DNA from: JABAYQ01 sp049890095
GTDB taxonomy: Bacteria; Bacteroidota; Bacteroidia; Flavobacteriales; UBA7312
Length of the DNA: 64,000 nucleotides
Reading direction: 5' to 3'
Assembly (NCBI GenBank): GCA_049890095.1
Contig: JBMHCD010000007.1
Coordinates: forward strand, 35,704-99,703
Part shown: one piece after another, positions 60,274 through 64,000 of the stretch
Numbering within the stretch: the stretch's first letter is position 1
Layout of the letters: every line of letters begins with the position of its first letter
The notes under the pieces: generated by a model
The model's database searches: none
Told to the model about the DNA's origin: nothing
What the model saw: only the letters and a program-made list of their open reading frames with translations
Translations under genes and position numbers: made by a program

Positions 60274-60726
60274 TTATATATTTTTTTTATATTTTATAAA
60301 ATATGATATATATAATATACTGTTAATTAGGTTGATAAATTATGAAATAAAAAATTGAATTTATGTTTTATTAAATACTGTAAACATTTAATAAACATAT
60401 TATTTTATATAACTAATTAAAAATCAATATTTTAATTATATAATTAACAAGTTTGTTAAGATTGTTAATTAATAAACTAACATTAATTTAGTTATAACTT
60501 TTAAATAAAATTAAAGTATAATTTGTTAAAAACCTATTTATATTTTTTGGCTTACTTTTTGTAAAAAAAAGTTTCAAATCAATATTTATTTTTGATTAAT
60601 GGATTTATTTAAAAAATCAATAATAACTTTTAAAACTTACTAACTTTATTTAACATTTACATTATTAATTTTGTTGATAATGTATATGATAATAAATTCT
60701 TTATAAACACTTATTAAACATAAAAA
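60274..60726 (+). other. 453-bp extremely AT-rich intergenic region
   Basis: Between rnr and rpiB there is no gene of normal size. I counted 7 G/C among the 60 bases at 60421-60480. A perfect TAATTTTG box at 60666-60673 may drive rpiB with a leader of about 50 nt. A second perfect box (60587-60594) precedes a 14-codon ORF. Small AT-only inverted repeats occur but no GC-rich terminator stem. Confidence 0.6.
60587..60594 (+). promoter_or_regulatory. -7 box with ATG 4 nt downstream, no large ORF
   Basis: TATTTTTG followed by atta and ATG at 60599. The ORF reads MDLFKKSIITFKTY and stops. It copies the geometry of the leaderless genes but may be chance in so AT-rich a region. Confidence 0.25.
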
Positions 60727-61167
60727 ATGGAAATAAAAAAGATTGGTATTGCTTGCGATCATGCAGGATTTGATCATAAAGAAAAATTAGTGATATGGTT
60801 AAAATCAAAAGGTTTTGATGTAAAAGATTTTGGTTGTTTTTCTTCGGAAAGTGTAGATTATCCTGATTTTGCTCATCAATTAGCAAAATCAATATCTTCT
60901 GAAGAATGTCAAATAGGAATACAGTTTTGCGGTAGTGGTAATGGAATAAATATGTCTGCTAATAAACATCAAGAAATCCGTTCTGCTTTATGTTGGGAAA
61001 AGGAAATTGCAGAACTAGCCAGGTTACATAACAATGCTAATATTTGTACTATGCCAGCTCGCTACATATCTATAGATAAAGCTATTGATGTAACAGAAAC
61101 TTTTTTAAATACTTCTTTTGAAGGTGGAAGACATTTAAGAAGAGTCAATAAAATAAAATGTTGTTAA
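60727..61167 (+). CDS. rpiB: Ribose-5-phosphate isomerase B
   Basis: 146 residues. It interconverts ribose-5-phosphate and ribulose-5-phosphate. ACDHAGFDHKEKL near 9 binds phosphate, and catalytic Cys68 is in FCGSGNGINMSANK. The His in RLHNNANICTMPARYIS near 101 opens the ring. RpiB/LacA relatives exist, but this length and motif favour RpiB. It is 2 nt from the M28 peptidase start. Confidence 0.93.
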   Translation: MEIKKIGIACDHAGFDHKEKLVIWLKSKGFDVKDFGCFSSESVDYPDFAHQLAKSISSEECQIGIQFCGSGNGINMSANKHQEIRSALCWEKEIAELARLHNNANICTMPARYISIDKAIDVTETFLNTSFEGGRHLRRVNKIKCC

Positions 61168-61169
61168 AA

Positions 61170-62213
61170 ATGAAAAAAATAATTTATCTCTTATTATTCT
61201 TTCCAATTGCTTCATATTCTCAGGTTATATCAATTACTGATAGTAATGATAAACTACGCTTTGCAAATACAATTAGTAAAAAAGATCTAAAAACACACGT
61301 ATATATATTAGCGAGCGACTCAATGGAAGGGAGAGAAACAGGAAAACCAGGTCAAAAAATGGCAGCAAATTATATTGCTGATTTTTTTAAATCTATTGGT
61401 ATTCCTCCTTATAAAAGAAACACTTACTTTCAAAAATTCAAAGTTCAGTCAGGAAGACATTATTGTAAATGTAGTACTTGCGACTCAAAGTTTCTTAAAG
61501 ATTTATTCAAATCACCCAACGATGTTAGAGGAGAAAATGTATTAGGTTTTATTGAAGGAACAGACTTAAAAGACGAAATATTAATAATAACTGCTCATTA
61601 TGATCATTTAGGAATGCATAATGGCGAAATATTTAATGGAGCAGACGATGATGCCTCTGGTACTTCTGCTGCATTAGAAATTGCACAAGCTTTTATGGAA
61701 GCCAAAAAAGTAGGGAAAGGACCAAGAAGAAGCGTATTAATAATGCCAGTTTCTGGAGAAGAAAAAGGATTATTAGGGTCCAAATATTATACTGACAATC
61801 CAATATATCCATTAAAAAATACGATTGCTAATCTGAATATTGATATGATAGGCCGAATAGACGAATTTCATGAAAATGGTGATTATGTTTATTTAATAGG
61901 CTCTGACAAACTAAGTACAGAATTACATCAAATAAGTGAAAAAGTAAATAAAGATCATTTTAACATTGAATTAGATTACACATTTAATTCGGAGGATGAC
62001 CCTAATAGATATTATTATAGATCAGATCATTATAATTTTGCAAAGAATAACATTCCTGTAATTTTTTATTTTAATGGTATTCATGAAGATTATCATCAAC
62101 CAACTGACACAGCTGAAAAAATAAATTATGAAAAAGTAGAAAAAATTAGTAGGCTAATTTTTCTAACAGCATGGGAGTTGGCAAATAGAGATGATCGACC
62201 AAAATTAGATTGA
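61170..62213 (+). CDS. M28 family zinc peptidase, exported
   Basis: 347 residues with a Sec signal (MKKIIYLLLFFPIASYSQ). All five metal ligand motifs are present: TAHYDHLG, NGADDDASGTSA, SGEEKGLLGS, NIDMIGR and, near the end, the His in GIHEDYHQPTDT. A CKCSTCDSK insert near 105 is unusual. Likely a periplasmic or secreted aminopeptidase. I start at the second ATG (61170), after the rpiB stop; the first (61158) overlaps rpiB. Confidence 0.9.
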   Translation: MKKIIYLLLFFPIASYSQVISITDSNDKLRFANTISKKDLKTHVYILASDSMEGRETGKPGQKMAANYIADFFKSIGIPPYKRNTYFQKFKVQSGRHYCKCSTCDSKFLKDLFKSPNDVRGENVLGFIEGTDLKDEILIITAHYDHLGMHNGEIFNGADDDASGTSAALEIAQAFMEAKKVGKGPRRSVLIMPVSGEEKGLLGSKYYTDNPIYPLKNTIANLNIDMIGRIDEFHENGDYVYLIGSDKLSTELHQISEKVNKDHFNIELDYTFNSEDDPNRYYYRSDHYNFAKNNIPVIFYFNGIHEDYHQPTDTAEKINYEKVEKISRLIFLTAWELANRDDRPKLD

Positions 62214-62219
62214 TTCCGA

Positions 62220-63416
62220 TTAATTACCTAAATATTTCAAATAGCTTTTAGTTGAATTACCAAATTTTAATAAGTATAAACCTCTTTTAAAGTTATTTAT
62301 ATTAACTACCGAAGTATTAGATTTATATAATAATTTTCCAGAAACAGAATAAATATTTACTTCTGTAGTTTCAGAAAGAATAATTTCGTCTTTACTTTGT
62401 TGAAAAGAAAGTTGTTGGTTATTATTATCTAATCCAACACTTGTACTCCACCTAACTAAACCAAGTTCAGTACCTATCCAATAATTATTAGGATCTTTTG
62501 CTATACACAAAACATGATTACTAGGAATAGGTGAGCTTTCAGTATTGTAAATAGTAGTATTGGCAATTCCATTATTATCGATATAAAACCTAAAAAAACC
62601 ATTACCATTTGACCCTACAAACATAAAGTTTTCATTATCTAATAATAAGGAGGTTAAACTGTTTGAAGGCCAATTATTGTCTCCTCCTGTGTTATAAGAA
62701 ATCCATGTTTGGCTTTGTAAATGTGCTAATAAACCTCCATAAGTGGCAGCAATCCACAAATTATTATTATCATCTACAACAAGATCATATGCTGAGTTAT
62801 CTATTAGCCCACTGTTTGAGGTTGTATACCAGTTTATTTCATTATTGTAATAATATGCTATACCACCATTAATAGTTCCTATGACCAAACTATCACCAGA
62901 AAAAATTAACGACTTAACATTAATAAAAGAATTTTCTAAAGCAGAGGAATCTAATAGTAATTCAATCTCATTATCAAAAGAAAGCAAACCATCAATGGTT
63001 GCTATATATGCAACATTATTATTGTCGAAAGTAATATCGTTTACTTGACCAATCGATATTTCTTTGTTGCTGTTGTAACTTGTCCACTGATTATTTTCAA
63101 AAACGCTAAAACCATCTAAAGTTCCGACCCAAACATTACCTTCATTATCTAAGCTTAATGACCTTACCTGAGGATTGTTTAAATAAGAAGTATATTCTTG
63201 CCAACCAGAAGTGTTTTTTAGATATAAACCCCAATTGGTACCAACCCACAAACCCCTCGTACTATCAACCAACAGACTATTGATTTGATTTTCAACTATT
63301 GGGCTGTTATTATTATCAAAAACCTCCCACGTTACTTGACCAAAAAGGGGCTGAAAAACCCCTAATTGAATCAACATATATGTGATAAGTATTTTATTTA
63401 ATAATAATTTTTTCAA
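62220..63416 (-). CDS. T9SS-exported two-component-regulator-type beta-propeller protein
   Basis: About 398 residues from a TTG at 63416. That start yields MKKLLLNKILITYMLIQLG and a normal signal peptide ending LFGQ, and overlaps the upstream stop by 23 bp. Repeats such as LLVDSTRGLWVGTNWGLY, LDNEGNVWVGTLDGFSVF and VDDNNNLWIAATYGGLLAH are Reg_prop propeller blades. The last about 75 residues (VNIYSVSGKLLYKS, FKRGLYLLKF) form a type A sorting domain. There is no kinase part. Probably a surface binding protein. Confidence 0.82.
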   Translation of the reverse strand: MKKLLLNKILITYMLIQLGVFQPLFGQVTWEVFDNNNSPIVENQINSLLVDSTRGLWVGTNWGLYLKNTSGWQEYTSYLNNPQVRSLSLDNEGNVWVGTLDGFSVFENNQWTSYNSNKEISIGQVNDITFDNNNVAYIATIDGLLSFDNEIELLLDSSALENSFINVKSLIFSGDSLVIGTINGGIAYYYNNEINWYTTSNSGLIDNSAYDLVVDDNNNLWIAATYGGLLAHLQSQTWISYNTGGDNNWPSNSLTSLLLDNENFMFVGSNGNGFFRFYIDNNGIANTTIYNTESSPIPSNHVLCIAKDPNNYWIGTELGLVRWSTSVGLDNNNQQLSFQQSKDEIILSETTEVNIYSVSGKLLYKSNTSVVNINNFKRGLYLLKFGNSTKSYLKYLGN

Positions 63417-64000
63417 CTTTATTTTGTCCGTTTGTAGAGATGTTGACAGTATAAATACCAGAAGATATTTTAGACCAATCAAATGTTTTGTTTAGATCTT
63501 TACTTTTTCCAAGTGTTTCAGCAAATACAACTTCTCCAACAACATTTAGCAACATTATATTTATAACGCTTTCTTGTTTTAAACTCATATTTAAGTTAAC
63601 AAGACCATTGCTTGGATTAGGATATAAATCAATTGAAGCGATGTTTTCGTTAATTGAAGAACAGTCTTCAACAGTAACAGGTACAGGAATCATACCACAT
63701 TCAATAGGGTCAACGTTTATTTTCCAGTTATAAAAATAATAGTACCAATCAGTTCCATAAGGAGAGTTGTTAATAGATACTAAGTTGTCTAAAACATAAG
63801 GATAACTAAGACCTGTTCCGTCTGTTCTCTTTAAATATGGGTTACCGCCGCCGAAATTTGCCTGATTTGATGCGGTATCTGTTCCAAGTACATATCCGTT
63901 TCCTGCAGGAACATCGAAGTTTAGGTTAATGATATGTGGCTCGTTATCCGAAAAACCAACATCTTCAGTATGAGAAGCAACCACGTTTCCGTCCTCGTCC
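63394..64000 (-). CDS. T9SS type A sorting-domain protein, C-terminal part (runs off the right edge)
   Basis: The reading frame is open to the window edge and continues upstream (DEDGNVVASHTEDVGF at the boundary), so the start is outside. A beta-rich domain (about the first 125 residues here) includes YGTDWYYYFYNWKI. It is followed by a complete type A sorting domain: SIDLYPNPSNGLVNLNMS, VVGEVVFAETL, ISSGIYTVNIS, KVEKIIIK. Such cargo is secreted by T9SS and attached to the cell surface. The downstream propeller gene overlaps its end. Confidence 0.85.
   Translation of the reverse strand, partial: DEDGNVVASHTEDVGFSDNEPHIINLNFDVPAGNGYVLGTDTASNQANFGGGNPYLKRTDGTGLSYPYVLDNLVSINNSPYGTDWYYYFYNWKINVDPIECGMIPVPVTVEDCSSINENIASIDLYPNPSNGLVNLNMSLKQESVINIMLLNVVGEVVFAETLGKSKDLNKTFDWSKISSGIYTVNISTNGQNKVEKIIIK

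Noticed and set aside
60274..60726. Very AT-rich gap as a replication origin
   Set aside because: I found no convincing cluster of TTATCCACA-type DnaA boxes (best is TTATAAACA at 60711) and no dnaA, dnaN, rnpA or parAB neighbours.

Overview
The window is one continuous stretch of chromosome from a low-GC member of Bacteroidota, most likely Flavobacteriales. Supporting signs are the gliding lipoprotein GldH, several type IX secretion (T9SS) C-terminal sorting domains, an IPExxxVDY-type protein between rnc and pyk, absence of obvious Shine-Dalgarno sequences, and many TAnnTTTG promoter -7 elements. Genes are densely packed with short overlaps (ATGA, TTGA, convergent ends). There is no prophage, insertion sequence, CRISPR array or rRNA. 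One tRNA gene (Asn, GTT) is present.

Layout. 1-3.7 kb (minus): glycan-salvage genes, namely a truncated GH92 mannosidase, a ROK sugar kinase, a Tat-exported glycosylasparaginase, a small membrane protein and CutC. 3.7-6.2 kb: a TonB-type outer-membrane receptor. 6.3-9.5 kb: DUF2461, UmuD/UmuC and a short orphan T9SS domain. 9.6-14.4 kb: a FemAB/GNAT-like protein, neuA-neuB-neuC for sialic acid and a rhodanese-thioredoxin lipoprotein. 15.3-20.0 kb: ridA-ileS-dksA-like-lspA. 20.0-21.8 kb: asd with a sulfotransferase-like gene. 21.9-32.2 kb: a lamin-tail surface protein, uvrC, gpsA, lysS, a PGI/PMI isomerase, lipB, a DEDDy exonuclease and a DppD-DppF-type fused ABC ATPase. 32.5-38.9 kb (minus): holB-ricT-gldH-PBP1A-CoA transferase. 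39-45.4 kb: pgk, cvpA, a cyclophilin, pheS, a glycosyltransferase, gmhA and a gmhB-like phosphatase. 45.4-50.5 kb (minus): acpP-fabF-rnc-IPExxxVDY-pyk-M42 peptidase. 50.6-55.6 kb: purN-rnhA, an M1 aminopeptidase, a biotin carrier protein and a PfkB kinase. 55.7-64 kb, visibly richer in AT: tRNA-Asn, a flippase, a second sulfotransferase, RNase R, rpiB, an M28 peptidase and two T9SS cargo proteins.

The most striking pattern is regulatory. At many transcription-unit heads a TAnnTTTG -7 box ends exactly 4 nt before the ATG (cutC, the TonB receptor, DUF2461, the 40726 gene and the biotin carrier, with near-perfect boxes at four more starts). This places transcription starts at or within a base or two of the start codon, so many mRNAs here are probably leaderless. 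Two divergent gene pairs have back-to-back or interlocked promoters. A second notable item is the isoleucyl-tRNA synthetase, which carries GIHH where the class I HxGH signature is expected.
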